A DNA stretch of 64,000 nucleotides from Danio rerio (taxonomy: Eukaryota > Chordata > Actinopteri > Cypriniformes > Danionidae): contig NC_133186.1 of assembly GCF_049306965.1 (NCBI RefSeq), positions 30,661,001 to 30,725,000 on the forward strand, written 5' to 3'. Shown here one piece after another: positions 63,979 to 64,000 of the stretch. The stretch's first letter is position 1. The number at the start of each line of letters is the position of its first letter. The position numbers and the translations under genes are program-made. The notes below the pieces were generated by a model. That model did no database searches. It saw only the letters and a program-made list of their open reading frames with translations, and was not told where the DNA came from.

Positions 63979-64000
63979 TAAATTGACGGCTCACGCAGTA

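Overview
The window looks like genomic DNA of a cyprinid fish, most probably zebrafish (Danio rerio). It is AT-rich, genes have small exons and long introns, and it is full of zebrafish-type interspersed repeats: DANA-type tRNA-derived SINEs, Tc1-like and hAT-like DNA transposons, many short non-autonomous inverted-repeat elements, and long (TA)n, (CA)n and (TATC)n arrays. The species call is from memory of repeat and protein families, not from a search.

Three protein-coding genes can be built exon by exon. dhrs3 (minus strand, coding exons 24573-41771, 6 exons, 302 aa) encodes a membrane-bound short-chain dehydrogenase that turns all-trans-retinal back to retinol and so limits retinoic acid. 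aadacl4-like (plus strand, 45185-47100, 4 exons, 412 aa) encodes a membrane-anchored serine hydrolase of the arylacetamide deacetylase family. cfap107 (plus strand, 51950-59485, 4 exons, 217 aa) encodes a ciliary/axonemal protein, the orthologue of human C1orf158. All splice junctions obey GT-AG and keep the frame. The order and strands (dhrs3 minus, then aadacl4 plus, then cfap107 plus) match what I know of human 1p36.21, so this is an old vertebrate gene neighbourhood.

Layout: 1-24250 lies beyond the 3' end of dhrs3 and shows no convincing gene. It holds nested transposons and a few stretches of non-repetitive, more GC-rich DNA that could be regulatory. 24250-42240 is dhrs3 with its 10.4-kb first intron and promoter. 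42240-45100 is a gene-poor spacer before the compact aadacl4-like gene. 47100-51800 is mainly nested DNA transposons. 51800-60200 is cfap107, whose introns are filled with SINEs and inverted-repeat elements. 60200-64000 has a foldback-like element, a (CA)n array, unique DNA and, at the very end, a possible first exon of another gene.

The most interesting sequence-level signals are regulatory: a near-consensus RFX X-box 123 bp upstream of the cfap107 start codon, a perfect palindromic nuclear-receptor element (AGGTCATGACCT) in dhrs3 intron 1, and a perfect Pbx-Meis decamer (TGATTGACAG) upstream of dhrs3. Several transposon-in-transposon nests can be ordered in time by their target-site duplications. 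I see no evidence of a novel gene system, CRISPR array, rRNA or tRNA gene.
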